This document shows positions 1-10,870 of a stretch of 64,000 nt of DNA, piece after piece (the first letter of the stretch is position 1; each line of letters begins with the position of its first letter). Made by a program: the position numbers and the translations under genes. The notes under the pieces are model-generated. The model worked only from the letters and a program-made list of their open reading frames with translations. It was not told the DNA's origin and searched no databases. The stretch is from Okapia johnstoni (taxonomy: Eukaryota > Chordata > Mammalia > Artiodactyla > Giraffidae), in the NCBI GenBank assembly GCA_024291935.2, contig CM044326.1:35401948-35465947 (forward strand), given 5' to 3'.

Positions 1-880
1 TTTTCACTCAGGTGGAGGACCCCTGAATTTTATGGGATTTATTTCCCACTCTCTGGCTGCAGGCATTTTCCCTGCATTTTATCCTGCTCGCCAGGTCCAA
101 TCAGTGAATATCATCAATGTGATGAACCAGCATGGTGTCCTGGTAAGGGAAAGACAAGCAAAACCCCTGGGGAGTCGATTATGAAAGTGCTGGAGAATTG
201 ACATGTCCCGAGAAGGACAGCGGTGATATACTGCTGGCCTTGCCAACTGGTTAGTAGTTTTACTAACAGGTATAAAGAAAGAAGCATGTACTGGCACCCT
301 GGTTACATAGCAAGTAGTGTAGATTTGCTCCAGCAATGAAGCCACAGCTAGAAAAGCAGCTGCAGATCAGACTCATCACCTGATTTGTTTATAATAATTT
401 ACTGTCTTTCTTCTAAATCCATCTATTTCTTCTCAGACCAAATAAAGGATTCAAAAGGAAATATTGAAGGAATTCTGCATCTTTCACGCCTCTTATGGTG
501 GCACTAATCTCAAGCAGTCCCTCCAAGAATCCCGTATTACTCTTGGTGCACGACTTTCATAGAAACAGGCACTCCCAGTGGCTTCTATTTTGTCTTTTCT
601 ACCATCATAGCCACCCCTCCATGAATCAGATAATCAACGTGGGTCTTCTGTGCTTGAGGGTGTCTATTTTCATTATGAACTCCAGATGAGGAGATAACCA
701 CAGGGTGGGTTCAGAAACCCACAGTGAGACAGACCTAGGTAAAGCTTCACTGCCCATCTGACTTCCAAAGTCCCCTGCTCTGATTGGTGAACCACAATAA
801 TGCTTTGGTCCAGAGAAATAACTATTAATTCAGAGCCAGTGTCCAGGAATCCCTGAACAGTCTGAGAAGATAAAAATGAA
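1..880 (-). mobile_element. Endogenous retrovirus remnant, class III (ERV-L-like), pol region
   Basis: Read on the minus strand, the six-frame fragments resemble a retroviral aspartic protease segment (a DTGS-type active-site motif near 800-840) followed by the start of reverse transcriptase, which continues off the left edge of the window. The copy is broken by several stops and frame changes, so no functional protein is possible. The class III assignment is by recognition of the general pattern; no LTR is visible for it here. It is an ancient fossil insertion. Confidence 0.6.
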
Positions 881-1175
881 AGGCATTTGCAGCAACATGG
901 ATGGACCTACAGACAATCATACTAACTGAAGTAAGTCAGGCAGAAAGACAAATACCATATGATCTCACTTATACGTGGAATCTATTTTTTTTTAAATGAT
1001 ACTACAAATGAACTTATTTACAAAAGAGAAACAGAATCACAGATCTTGAAATCAAACTTACTGTTACCAAAGGGGAAATGGAGGGTGGGTGAAGTGATAA
1101 ATTAGGAGATAAGGATTAACATAGACAAGTTACTTTATTGAAAATAAGTAACTAACAAGTAACTGACTAACTACA
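881..1175 (+). mobile_element. L1 LINE, 3' region fragment
   Basis: The sequence has the typical L1 3' end words (AACATGGATGGACCTA, ATCTCACTTATACGTGGAATC, AACTTATTTACAAAAGAGAAACAG). It is split by the SINE at 1176-1490 and continues to about 1558. Confidence 0.8.
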
Positions 1176-1490
1176 GGGCTCCCCTTATAGCTCAGTTGGT
1201 AAAGAATCCGCCTGCAATGCAGGAGACGCTGGTTCGATTCCAGGGTCAGGAAGATCCACTGGAGAAGGGAAAGGCTACCCACTCCAGTATTCTTGGGCTT
1301 CCCTTGTGGCTCAGCTGGTAAAGAATCTGCCTGGAATGCGGGGCACCTGGGTTTGATCTCTGGGTTGGGGAGATCCCCTGGAGAAGGGAAAGGCTACCCA
1401 CTCCAGTATTCTGGCCTGGAGAATTCCATGGACTGTATGGTCTATGGGGTCACAAAGACTCAGACATGACTGAATGACTTTCACTTTCAC
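1176..1490 (+). mobile_element. Bov-tA SINE, two tandem units
   Basis: Two tRNA-Glu-derived heads (AGCTCAGTTGGTAAAGAATC and CTCAGCTGGTAAAGAATCTG) are followed by one BovB-type tail ending in a TTTCACTTTCAC run. The first unit (1176-1294) lacks the tail. It is inserted in an L1. Confidence 0.9.
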
Positions 1491-1558
1491 TGTATACTAC
1501 AGGGAACTCTACTCAATATTCTGTAATAACCTATATGGAAAAGAATCTGAAAAAAATG
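1491..1558 (+). mobile_element. L1 LINE fragment, continuation
   Basis: TACTACAGGGAACTCTACTC and CTGTAATAACCTATATGG continue the L1 3' end interrupted by the preceding SINE. Confidence 0.75.
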
Positions 1559-1602
1559 AATATATATACATACATATGTATGTGTATGCATATATATATA
1601 TT
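1559..1602. repeat. TA/TATG simple repeat
   Basis: Alternating TATA, CATA and TATG words, apparently derived from the A/T-rich tail of the adjoining LINE. Confidence 0.8.
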
Positions 1603-2450
1603 GTTGTTTTTCAGTTGCTAAGTCATGTCCAACTCATTGCAACCCCATGGACTGAAGCACGCCAGACTCCTCTGTCCTCCACTATATCCTGGAGTTCGCT
1701 CAAATTCATGTACATTGAGTCAGTGATGTTATCTAACCATCTCAACCTCTGTCACCCCCTTCTCCTCCTGCCCTCAACCTTCCCAGTATCAGGGTCTTTT
1801 CCAATGAGTTGGCTCCTTGCATCAACTGGCCAAAGTATTGCCACTTCAGCAACAGTCCTTCCAGTGAATATTCAGGGTTGATTTCCTTTAGGATTGACTG
1901 GTTTGATCTCCTTGCTATTCAAGGGATTCTCAAGAGTCTGCAGCACCACAATTTGAAAGCACCAGTTCTACGGCACTCAGTTCTTTTTATGGTCCAACTC
2001 GCCCATCTGTACATGACTACTGGAAAAACTATAACTAAGACTATACAGACTTATGTTGGCAAAAGTCTGCTTTTTATTACTCTATGTTGGTCATAGCTTT
2101 TCTTCCAAGGAGCAAGTGTCTTTTAATTTCATGGCTGCAGTCAATATCCACGGTGATTTTGGAGCCCAAAAAACAAAATCTGTCACTGCTTCCACTTTTT
2201 CCCCTTCTATGTGTGTCATGATGTGATGGAATTGGATGCCATCTTAGTTTTTTGAATGTTGAGTTTCAAGTCACCTGTTTCACCCTCCTCTTTCACCTTC
2301 GTCAAGAGATTCTTTAGTTCCTCTTCCCTTTCTGCCATTAGAGTGGTATCATTTGTGTATCTGATGTTGTTGATATTTCTCCTGACAGTCTTGATTCCAG
2401 CTTGTGATTCCTCCAGCCAGGCATTTCACATGACGTACTCTGCGTTACAA
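1603..2450 (-). mobile_element. BovB (RTE) LINE, 3' part
   Basis: Reads on the minus strand, with its 3' terminus at the left. Recognisable plus-strand words are CCAGTGAATATTCAGGGTTG, TTTCATGGCTGCAGTCAATA and TTCACCTTCGTCAAGAGATT. It aligns in order with the longer copy at 42475-44010. No intact reverse transcriptase frame remains. Confidence 0.88.
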
Positions 2451-2550
2451 TGTTGTGTTAGCTTCAGGTATAAGGCAAAGTGCATCAGTTATACATATAC
2501 ACACATATATAACTGGTTCACTTTGCCATATACCTGAAGCTAACACAACA
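2451..2550. repeat. Near-perfect 40-bp inverted repeat with 20-bp loop
   Basis: The left arm 2451-2490 and right arm 2511-2550 are reverse complements at 37 of 40 positions. The 20-base loop 2491-2510 is itself TA/CA alternating. The right arm is the start of an L1 3' end (CTGAAGCTAACACAACACTG), so the left arm is an inverted copy of the same LINE segment. Confidence 0.92.
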
Positions 2551-2592
2551 CTGTAAATCTACTATACTTCAATACAATTTCTTTAAAAAAAT
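2511..2592 (+). mobile_element. L1 LINE extreme 3' end
   Basis: TACCTGAAGCTAACACAACA, then AATCTACTATACTTCAATAC and an A-rich tail, are typical of ruminant L1 3' ends. Confidence 0.75.
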
Positions 2593-3035
2593 GAAGGTCT
2601 GAGTATAGTGCCTTAGCATTAAGACTGTTTTGGTATTGTTATGATTGATAGTAATGACAGCAAACCATCCTGATTGCCTTCTTATCTACAACTTGTAGAG
2701 TGGCATCTGGATGTTACTAGGTGGCGGCAGCAGGCGGACTCAGGAGGAGACATCAGAGGCAGATGAGTTATCCCATAGCTGGTGAGTGAGTGGATAAGGA
2801 GGTAAGCAGAGGTGCTCCATCCTGAAATGACAAAGCCTAGGAGATCATTCAGCTCAAGACTCTTCCTGATGAGCTCCAGGAATGATGGACTGAGATTGCC
2901 TGAATCCCAGAAACTCCCAGGGAAACACAGTTGCTAACACTAAGAAAATTGGGAATACATTATTTTTCAAAGTAGAAGGGAGGATTGGGTAGTGGAAAGA
3001 AAATTGGCATAAATGTTTAGAGAGCTGATGCTGGG
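2593..3035. other. Unique sequence, no gene seen
   Basis: No coding signal or clear repeat. It holds a CTCF-like core at 2714-2727 (ACTAGGTGGCGG, plus orientation), reported as a finding. Confidence 0.6.
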
Positions 3036-3176
3036 TTTAGCTCAACCCCTCTCCAGCCAGAGGATCTTGGGCATGTGTTTTTACCTCCTCAAGCCTGGAT
3101 TTCATTATCTGCAGCACTAATATTATCTACCTCTTGGGTTGTTGAGTGAGTTACATGAGATGATGATATTACCGTA
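3036..3176 (-). mobile_element. MIR SINE fragment
   Basis: It has the MIR core order: GGATCTTGGGCATGTGTTTT, CCTCAAGCCTGGATTTCATT, ATCTGCAG, then TTGGGTTGTTGAGTGAGTTA. Strand is assigned by the usual consensus direction and is uncertain. Confidence 0.65.
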
Positions 3177-3410
3177 CTTCACACATATTATCAAAAAGAC
3201 AAGAGATAGAAAATGTGGTGAGGATTTGGAGAAAGGGGAACTTCTGTGCGCTACAGGTGGGAATGTAAATTGGTGCAACCACTATGGAGAACTGCATAGG
3301 GGTTTCTCAAAAAATTGAAAAAAAAAATGAACTATTACATGATTCAGAAATCCCATGTCCGGGTATATATCCAAAGGAAATGAAATCACTCTCTGAAAGA
3401 GATAACTAGT

Positions 3411-3520
3411 GAAGGACATGGGAACCCACTCCAGTATTCTTGCCAGAGAATCCCATGGACAGAGGAGACTGGCAGGCTACAGTCCATGGGGTCGCAGAGT
3501 CAGACACGACTGAGCAACTA
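3411..3520 (+). mobile_element. Bov-type SINE tail fragment
   Basis: Only the 3' half is present (CCCACTCCAGTATTCTTGCC to GACACGACTGAGCAAC), inserted in the L1. Confidence 0.85.
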
Positions 3521-3611
3521 ACACACACACATTCACTGCACAATTATTTACAATAGTCAGAACATGGAAACAACCTAAGTGTCCACCAAAGGATGAATGG
3601 ATGAAGATGTT

Positions 3612-3612
<1 letters not shown>

Positions 3613-3642
<30 letters not shown>
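3613..3642 (+). repeat. (TA)n/(TG)n microsatellite
   Basis: A TATATA run followed by about eleven TG units. Confidence 0.9.
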
Positions 3643-3902
3643 ACATACACACATGAAGGAATATTATTCAGCCATGAAAAGAAGGAAGTCCTTGTGAAAA
3701 CATAGATGAATCTTAAGGGCGTTAGGTTAAATGAAGTAAGAAAAAGACAGATACTGTATGACTTGTATATATGAAACCTCAAAAAGCTGACCTCATAGAA
3801 ACAGAGACTTGATTGCTGGTTTCCAGGGGCTGACGGGTGTGGGAAATGAGGAAATGGTGGCCAAAGGGTACAAACTTCCAACTACAAGATGAATGAGTTC
3901 TT

Positions 3903-4100
3903 GGGATCTAGCTCAGTCCGTATAGAATCTGCCTGCACTGCAGGAGACCCAGGTACGATCCCCGGATAGGGAAAATCCACTGGAGAAGGAAATGGCAACC
4001 CACTCCAGTATTCCTGCCTGGAAAAATCCCATGGACAGAGGAACCTGGCAAGCTATAGTCCATGGAATCGCAAGAGTCAGATATGACTTAGTGACTAAAC
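3903..4100 (+). mobile_element. Bov-tA SINE
   Basis: A diverged tRNA-like head (GCTCAGTCCGTATAGAATCT) with the standard tail (AGTCCATGGAATCGCAAGAG). Inserted in the L1 3' region. Confidence 0.88.
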
Positions 4101-4444
4101 TCCAAAACCACCAATGCACAGATGGTGACTGTAGTTAGCAGTACTGCATTGTAAACTTGATATTTTCTGAGAGAGTACATTTTCAATGTTCCTATTACAA
4201 CAACAACCAAAAATGGCAGTTATGTGAGGAGAAGGATGTGTTAACTAACTGTACTGGGGTCATCATTTTCCAAAGTAAAGGGATATCAAATTATCCCATT
4301 ATGTATCTTAAACTTACACGGTGTTCTATGCCAACTGTATCTCAGTGAAGCTGGGGGTGTGGAATACCATCCTTAGCGCAGTGTTAACTCTTTAGACACG
4401 GTCATGTGTTATTGATCATAAGAGTCCCCTTCCTGCCCTACCAT

Positions 4445-4655
4445 CTTAGGCATCATTTCTCAACCTGGCATCACTGACATTTGGGACCAAATAGTTCTTG
4501 TTGTGGGGCTGTCCTTGGCTTTGTACACTGTCCAGCAGCATTCCTGGTAGTACCTATTAAGTGCCAGCGGCACCAGTCCACTTTTGACAACGAAAACGGT
4601 CTCAAGACATTGCTGAATGTCTCCTGAGGGGCAAAGTTGAAAACTTCAGGCTAGT
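4445..4655 (+). mobile_element. MER5-like hAT DNA transposon
   Basis: The order TTTCTCAACCTGGCATCACT, GACATTTGGGACCAAATAGT, TGTGGGGCTGTCC, GACATTGCTGAATGTCTCCT, GGGGCAAAGTTGA matches the MER5A/B pattern of a non-autonomous hAT-Charlie element. Orientation is by the remembered consensus. Confidence 0.75.
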
Positions 4656-5039
4656 TATTCTTTTGATCTGTTTCCACTTTTGTAAATAAGATTGTGAGGC
4701 TGGAGATTAGATTCTTTCAAAGCTATCGTCCATGCATTCATTGCTTTAATCCCCTATTCATCACACCAATATTATGTGTCTGCTTTATTCAAGACACACT
4801 ATTTTTACTCTTATCACTTTGGGTTTTAATATTTGTTGATGTAACTTGTCCCTTTGCAATTTTTTAAATTATTTTTAATGTTTCACTTTTTGAAGGATAA
4901 ACCTTAAAAGCATAGTGTCTGGTGGATCTAATGTCAATAAATAGCTTTAAACTTATAAATTAATTTTGGGGATAATTAGTATGCTTGTAACACTGGACTT
5001 AACTACTCAGACGAGTATACACACACACACACACATATG
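4656..5039. other. AT-rich unique sequence with a short (CA)n
   Basis: No gene or familiar repeat, apart from a CA run at 5019-5034. Confidence 0.6.
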
Positions 5040-5254
5040 CATGCTAAGTTGCTTCATTAATGTCCCTCTTTGCATCACTGTGGGCTATAGCCTGCCAGGC
5101 TCCTCTGTCCATGGGATTCTCCAGGCAAGAATACTGGAGGGGTTTGCCATGCCCTCCTCTGGGGGTCTTCCCCAGCCAGGGATTGAACCCACATCTCTTA
5201 TGTCTTTTGCATTGGCAGGCAGATTCTTTACCACTCATACCACCTGGGAAGCCA
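5040..5254 (-). mobile_element. Bov-tA SINE
   Basis: Reverse-oriented copy: tail words at the left (CCTGCCAGGCTCCTCTGTCC), tRNA-like head at the right (ACCACCTGGGAAGCC). Confidence 0.9.
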
Positions 5255-5273
5255 TATATATATATACATATAT
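5255..5273. repeat. (TA)n spacer between SINEs
   Basis: A TATATA-rich run between two SINEs, probably an A-rich tail turned into a microsatellite. Confidence 0.8.
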
Positions 5274-5553
5274 GCTGCTGCTGCTGCTGCTAAGTCTCTT
5301 CAGTCATGTCCGACTCTGTGCGACCCCACAGACGGCAGCCCACCAGGCTCCCCCGTCCCTGGGATTCTCCAGGCAAGAATACTGGAGTGGGTTGCCATTT
5401 CCCTCTCCAGTGCATGAAAGGGAAAAGTGAAAGCGAAGTCGCTCAGTAGTGTCCGACTCTTAGCGACCCCATGGACTGTAGCCCACCAGGCTCCTCTGTC
5501 CATGGGATTTTCCAGGCAAGAGTACTGGAGTGGGGTGCCATTGCCTTCTCCGA
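5274..5553 (-). mobile_element. Bov-A2 SINE (dimer)
   Basis: It starts with a GCT trinucleotide run and contains two Bov-A units joined by a GAAAAGTGAAAGCGAAGTCG linker, ending TTGCCATTGCCTTCTCC-like on the plus strand. A second full copy is at 41926-42203. Confidence 0.92.
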
Positions 5554-5599
5554 TATATACATATATATATGAATATATATACACACACACACATATATG

Positions 5600-5890
5600 C
5601 CTCATAATAGAATCAGTGGCTTCCTAAGAAGACACCAAAGAGCTGGGTCTTGCTCTTATTTCTCTGTCTCTGTCTCTCTGCCTCTCTCCCTCGCCCCGCC
5701 CCCCCCCATGTGAGAATACAACAAGGACAAGGCCATCTGCAAGCCTTCACCAGAATCCTATCATGCTGACACTCTGATCTCTTCCCGGTCCCAGAACCAT
5801 GAGAAATAAACGATAACTGTCTGTTGTTTAAAGCACCAGGTCTATGGTATTTATGGTATTTTGTTCTGGTGACTAGCGCTGGTTGAGACC
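5600..5890 (+). mobile_element. MLT1-like LTR (ERVL-MaLR), solo
   Basis: The 3' half order is typical: CATGTGAGAATACAAC, GCCATCTGCAAGCCTTCACC, CCAGAACCATGAGAAATAAA, then GTTGTTTAAAGCACCAGGTC and TGGTATTTTGTTCTGGTGAC. The AATAAA is the old LTR polyadenylation signal. No internal retroviral sequence adjoins it. Confidence 0.75.
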
Positions 5891-8003
5891 CTGTTCCTTC
5901 GCATGTGAGGAAGTAGACATATAGATAGTAGATGGCCCCAAGGACACCAAGGTTAAGGCCAGGCCCCTCTGACTCTAAAGCCAAGGCCTCTTCCTGCTGC
6001 AAAAAGCATGACTTTACCTGCCCTTGGGTTTCCTTGAACACTAGGACATTGAACATTGTTTAAGACAGAAGCTCTTGATGACATTAAGGAGATAGGCGTT
6101 TTTTTTCCTAGCTGGCTTTTTAATCAGTGATGTATTTTGTCAGTTTCCTTCTGGCATCTATTGAACTGATTTTTTTTTTGGCCTATATTTTGAGTTGCGA
6201 TTTGGTCCACTCTTGCATATTTGCCGTGGTCACAGTGCACAACGTCTGGAGGGAGACGCACAGCAGGGCCACGCCCTCAGCGGTGTGGAGTTAGCTGGGA
6301 ATTTCTTTCCCCAGGCTGGGGCCTGGGGCTGGCCTTCCCCCTCCTTCCCATGAGCTCCACGAGGAGGGTCTTGCAAGGGTGATACACAGGCCAACGCTTT
6401 CTTCTTCAGTAGTGGGAGAGAGGCACTGAAGGGAAGACGGTCCCAGGGCCAGATCAGAGGCGTCTTATCGATTGTAAGTGGCTTAGCGGACATTTCCCAG
6501 AGCCAGGGGCCGGACGCTGGGGGGAGCTGGGTGCTGGGACCCTGCTCTGGGCCCCTGGAGCCCACTCCTCCCTCTCTTGCAGGAAGCCCCCGCCCGTCTG
6601 CAGGGACGTGCAGATCCTGTCTCTTCCTCCCCTTGGAGCCCACAAGATATTTTCCTTGGCTGGCTGCCCAAGCCTAGGACACCCTGCAGAGACCCCCCAG
6701 GGCAACCATCCCCCCTGGCCAGGACCCCCACCCACCCCGCCACTGGGGCTCCCCCATCCTCAGGCCCTCACAGCCGGGACCACCCGGTGCTGAGCCTGCA
6801 CCCCACCCACTACAGCAACCCAGTCCCTTCCCCCGATGGCACCCCAGGCTCCCCTCACCCCTGCGGAGCCGGCTCATCAGCCACCACGGCCCTGCAGGAG
6901 GGGGCTGGTCCCGCAGGCTGGCTGGCTTCTCCTCCCAGGTCACCTGCCTGACCCCAGGCTTGGCTCACAGCCACTGCGGTCATCCATCACGGTTTCCTCC
7001 CTCCTGGACACGCCGGTGTTCACTATCTATGGATACATTTATTAAAATGAAACCAGACTTGTTTTTCCAGAAAACGCTCTACTTGATTATGAGTTTTATT
7101 GAAAAAAATATTTACTTGTTTTGATTTGTTATTATATTAAAGATTTTGCTCCTCTACTCAACAGCGTTAAGTTGGTCAGGCTTTAGCACTGGGATTCTCT
7201 CAGCTTTGAAGAAAGAATGAAAAGATCTTCATCCTTTTTTTTTTTTGCTCTAGGACCATCTCTATGGTGGGCTAGCCCTGTTCCATCAAAGGGTCAAATG
7301 TGCTGCACCCCAAGTCAGGGAACAGAGCTGGGCCACTTTGGGGTCTTCTCCCAGCACCATTCCTGCTGGCAACATTGAGGAATTGTGATCATTAGTATTT
7401 TCCTAGAAAAATCCCTTTCATAGAAGCTTCTAGGTTTGTAGTCTCAACATTGTCATCCCATTTTTTTTTTTCTGTGATTCTTGGAATAGCATCCGTCTCT
7501 GAGGTTACACAGCCCTGGCCGTCCCGCTTGTATGTTCCTGTAATGTCGAGACACCCAGCGCCCCCTGCCCGGCTGAATGGGAGGCAGACAGACAGGAGAC
7601 CAACGCAGCATGGAGGGGAGAGGTGGGACCAAGCCAGGAGGACCCTCCGGGGCGCCCAGGGGCCGGGCGGGGCAGCTGGGTGGGTGGTGGCAGGGACCTG
7701 GAGGAGGAGAGACCAGAGAGGGTGTGGAAAGAAGGCCCCATCCCACGGCCATCTGCCAGGCCAGCAAGGATAAGGGACTTGACTGAGTCCCCTTTGCCCC
7801 TTTGGGGGACTCTGACCGGCACCTCTCGGGTGGACACTTCACCTCTAAAATCCCTCACGGGTGGTTTTAGTGACCTGAGTGGACACGCTTGCGACTTGAG
7901 GCCTGGGACCAGAGGAAAGGCAGGTCCTCCTGGTCACGAGTGGGGCCCAGGTCAGGAGCATAATGGGGCCAACAGACGTGATGTGCCGTTTAAAAGCTTC
8001 CAA
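5891..8003. other. Intergenic DNA downstream of DLK1
   Basis: GC-rich at 6230-7000, AT-rich at 7030-7160, then GC-rich. Overlapping open frames at 6230-6950 and 7450-7860 lie on both strands with no domain and reflect base composition. Minus-strand AATAAA words occur at 7038-7043 and 7095-7100. Confidence 0.6.
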
Positions 8004-8209
8004 AGCGTGAGTCACTCAGCCGTGTCCAGCTCTTTGCCACCCCATGGGCTGTGGCCCACCAGGCTCCTCTGTCCATGGGATTCTCCAGGCAAGAATACTG
8101 GAGTGGGCAGCCACTCCCTTCTCCAGGGGATCTTCACCATCCAGAGATCGAACCGGGGTCTCCTGCACTGCAGACAGATTCTTTACCATCTGGGCCACCA
8201 GGGAAGCCC
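8004..8209 (-). mobile_element. Bov-tA SINE
   Basis: Reverse copy with the whole tail-to-head order (GTCACTCAGCCGTGTCCAGC ... CCACCAGGGAAGCCCC). Confidence 0.92.
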
Positions 8210-9655
8210 CTAAGTGTCTTTCAAATCTGTTCTGCTCCCTCACTTGGGCAATCCTACTTTCTCTAAGTCCTGGAAGGCCTGGGGTCAACATGGAATTTTC
8301 AGACCCTCTGGAGTTCTCCGCTGGAATGTGGTAGCTGGGGAGAAGCAGCCCTCAGCTCTGTTTCGAGGAGACTTGAGAGTTCCCATGTGGAATCCCTCAC
8401 TCCTCACGCCCCAGCTCCATCCACACCTCCCACAAACAGCTAGCCATCAGACCCAGGGAAGAGGCCCCCCGAGCGCCCTGGGGGTGGGACCACTGGGGAG
8501 GAAATTCCTGGGCTCCAGGCCCCAGAGGGTCGGCTGGGAGGCCTGTGGCCTCTTCCACCGCATGGGAAGGGCTGGATGGGGCCAGGGCAGGGCCCTCCAA
8601 AGACTCTGACTCCTCTTGTCCAGGGCAGAGACCACCAGCGGGGAGGGACGTGGATAGTTCGGCGTAGAATAAACTGGAGAAACACGTGAGGTAGCCCTTG
8701 GTTTTTGTTTATTTTTTCAATAAACAAAACTTTTTTTTTTTTGCATGTCTGGTTGCAGAGACGGGAAAGCTAAAAAGAGCTCATCATTGACATGTTTGAA
8801 ATTTTTCAGTTACAAGATCATCACGCCTGCTCCTCCCCCAGGTTGGGGACCACACTAGGGACCATGTCTCTGATGGCTGTCTTTGAGCTTCCCCGGGATT
8901 GGCGTAAACTACACACTACTCCAAACACACACAAGGTGCGGATGGGCAGTCAAGGATCCCAACACTCTCAGCAGAATCTGGTTACCCCATAGCGGATGGA
9001 ATGGACCATTTCTGCATGACGTGAAGACCGTGGCGAGGCTGCTGACTTGGTTCTGATCTCGCGGGATGTGTGTGAGAGGCGCTGTGGAATTTGGGTGGGG
9101 CGGCCTCATCGAGTGCTGGTAAGAGAGGATCTGTCACGTGGGCAAGTGAGATGGTCAGGCTGTGAGGGAGGCGTCTCCCCTGCCACGTTGCTTTACCTGC
9201 ACTGCGCTAGGCTCCCTGGGGACTCCTGTGTGTCCATGCCCCTCCCAGAGGGCCCCTCATCCTGCGTCCTCAGCTTCCTGCACACCGCCTTGCACGCAGC
9301 AGGTGCTTGCAAATGCTTCCTGATTGAATGGATGGTGGATGAAGGATGGATGGGTGAGGAACTGGTCAAGGATAGGCAGTGGGGTGGGGGGGTCTTTTCC
9401 TGGTCGTCAGGGGACGTGGTTGTTCTCTACAGCACGGAGGTCGAAAGCGTGGAGTAGAGAAATTTGGCCGCTGCATCCAATCTTAGAATTTGGCGTGGGG
9501 GGAAACTGAGGATCCGAACCGTCAGCTGACTCGATCAGGGGTCTCACGTTGAGAGAGAGGCTGGGCAGGGGTGCCAGGCCCCCGCCCAACCGAGCCAACA
9601 GTTCTTTTTTTTTGTCTTTTTTTAAATTTTATCTCTTAAAACAAACTCAAAATGA
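8210..9655. other. Unique intergenic DNA downstream of DLK1
   Basis: No coding signal. A minus-strand AATAAA lies at 8708-8713, next to a T-rich run. 9290-9345 resembles an old repeat tail with TGAATGGATGGTGGATGAAG. Confidence 0.6.
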
Positions 9656-10135
9656 GATGAGATGGTGACTCCAGTGACTTGGGGGGTAGGTAGGGGGGGT
9701 TGGGGTGAGGGCTGTTAGAGGCTGGGGGTGAGGGCCAGGGAGGGGAGGGGTGGGGGCAGTAACGGGAGCTGGGGGTGGGAGAGAGCTTGGCAGCGGGGAC
9801 AAGGGGGGTGACGGTGCGAGGGTGTCAGGGTTTGGGGTGCGGGTGGGAGGTGGTCACTGGGGGAGGGCGTTGGGACTGTAGGGTGGGTGCAGGGGGTCAT
9901 GGGAGCTTGGGCTGGGGATGACAGAGTCTGGAGTGACGGGGACAATGTCTTAGGTGAGACTTGGGGAGCTTGGGGGAGATGAGGGTCGGGCTGTGAAACA
10001 GGATGACAAGGGGCTGGGGGCGGTAAACCGGTGGCTGACGGGCGATGAGGTCGGTGGTCCTGTGATGGTGGTGACGCATGTGGATGCACGTGATCTGAAT
10101 GACAGAGACGACGTAGGTGATGGTGGCTTAGCAAG
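9656..10135 (+). repeat. G-rich, strand-asymmetric tract
   Basis: About 480 bases in which the plus strand carries dozens of runs of three or more G and very few C. It looks like a decayed minisatellite with no exact unit. Many stretches fit a G-quadruplex pattern (for example 9679-9697 and 9719-9757). On the DLK1 sense strand it is C-rich. Confidence 0.8.
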
Positions 10136-10870
10136 GTAAGCAAGGCAGGTAATACTCAATAAGCTAAGAATATACATTCCTATCTTAATAATTCAAGAAG
10201 CAAAATATTCCTAACTGGTACCCAAGGGCTGTTTAGCTGCCTGACTCAGAGAGCTGGAAAGCTAAACAGAACTCTGTCTCATCTACTTTTACACAAAAGA
10301 TAGATGCTCTTTTTTCTTAAAAAAAAAAAAGGCGAAGTTTATCATTCAGAAGCTGGCTAGGTCTTTGGGGATCTGAGGGTAGTTAACTCAGCAACACAGA
10401 TGAAATCCACGCTGTGGTCTGGTCTGGTACCTCTGTGGCCACAGAACTAGAAAGTGCCCCACAAGCGACAATTTCCACCAAACCCTGTGAAAAACCTTGG
10501 TGAGGGTTGTGTTGCTGCTCAGATTCACCAGGGGCACTTGCGGTTCAAGATGCACTTAAATTGCTGGGGGACATCTCTAATCTACAGGGTCGGAGGCAGG
10601 TACAGTTGCTGGGGCCTTGAGTAGGTGGGTAGGTTGGGGAGGGGACTGCCTAAGGGGCAGCCCCAGACTGCATACTGGGACTCAAAGGGGGCAACGCTTT
10701 CCAGGTGGGCAATGGGCCAGGAGGCTCCCCACTTTGAGAAATGCAGTCAAAATTCATTTCAAAGGCATCAAGTGTACATCCAGGATAGGCCAAAACCTTC
10801 GGATCCCAGGATGAGACCTAGTCTTCATCGGATCCTAATTTTTTAGGGGAACAGTTTTGGTTCATCACTC
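10136..10870. other. Unique sequence with an AT-richer island
   Basis: 10140-10400 is AT-richer and free of familiar repeats, possibly a conserved non-coding element. No gene seen. Confidence 0.5.

Larger units (their letters stand above)
3177..4350 (+). mobile_element. L1 LINE 3' region, interrupted by two SINEs
   Basis: Ordered L1 words are GGTGGGAATGTAAATTGGTG, CCAAAGGAAATGAAATCACT, AACATGGAAACAACCTAAGT, ATATTATTCAGCCATGAAAA and TTGCTGGTTTCCAGGGGCTG, with the end CTGTATCTCAGTGAAG. Insertions occur at 3411-3520 and 3903-4100, and a TA/GT repeat at 3613-3642. Confidence 0.85.

Noticed and set aside
1297..1370. tRNA gene in SINE heads
   Set aside because: Bov-tA heads derive from tRNA-Glu and keep box-like words, but they are SINE parts lacking a complete cloverleaf.
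5300..5605. Small proteins with SCLENPMDRGAW-type motifs in many places
   Set aside because: This recurrent peptide is the translation of Bov SINE tails, not a gene family.
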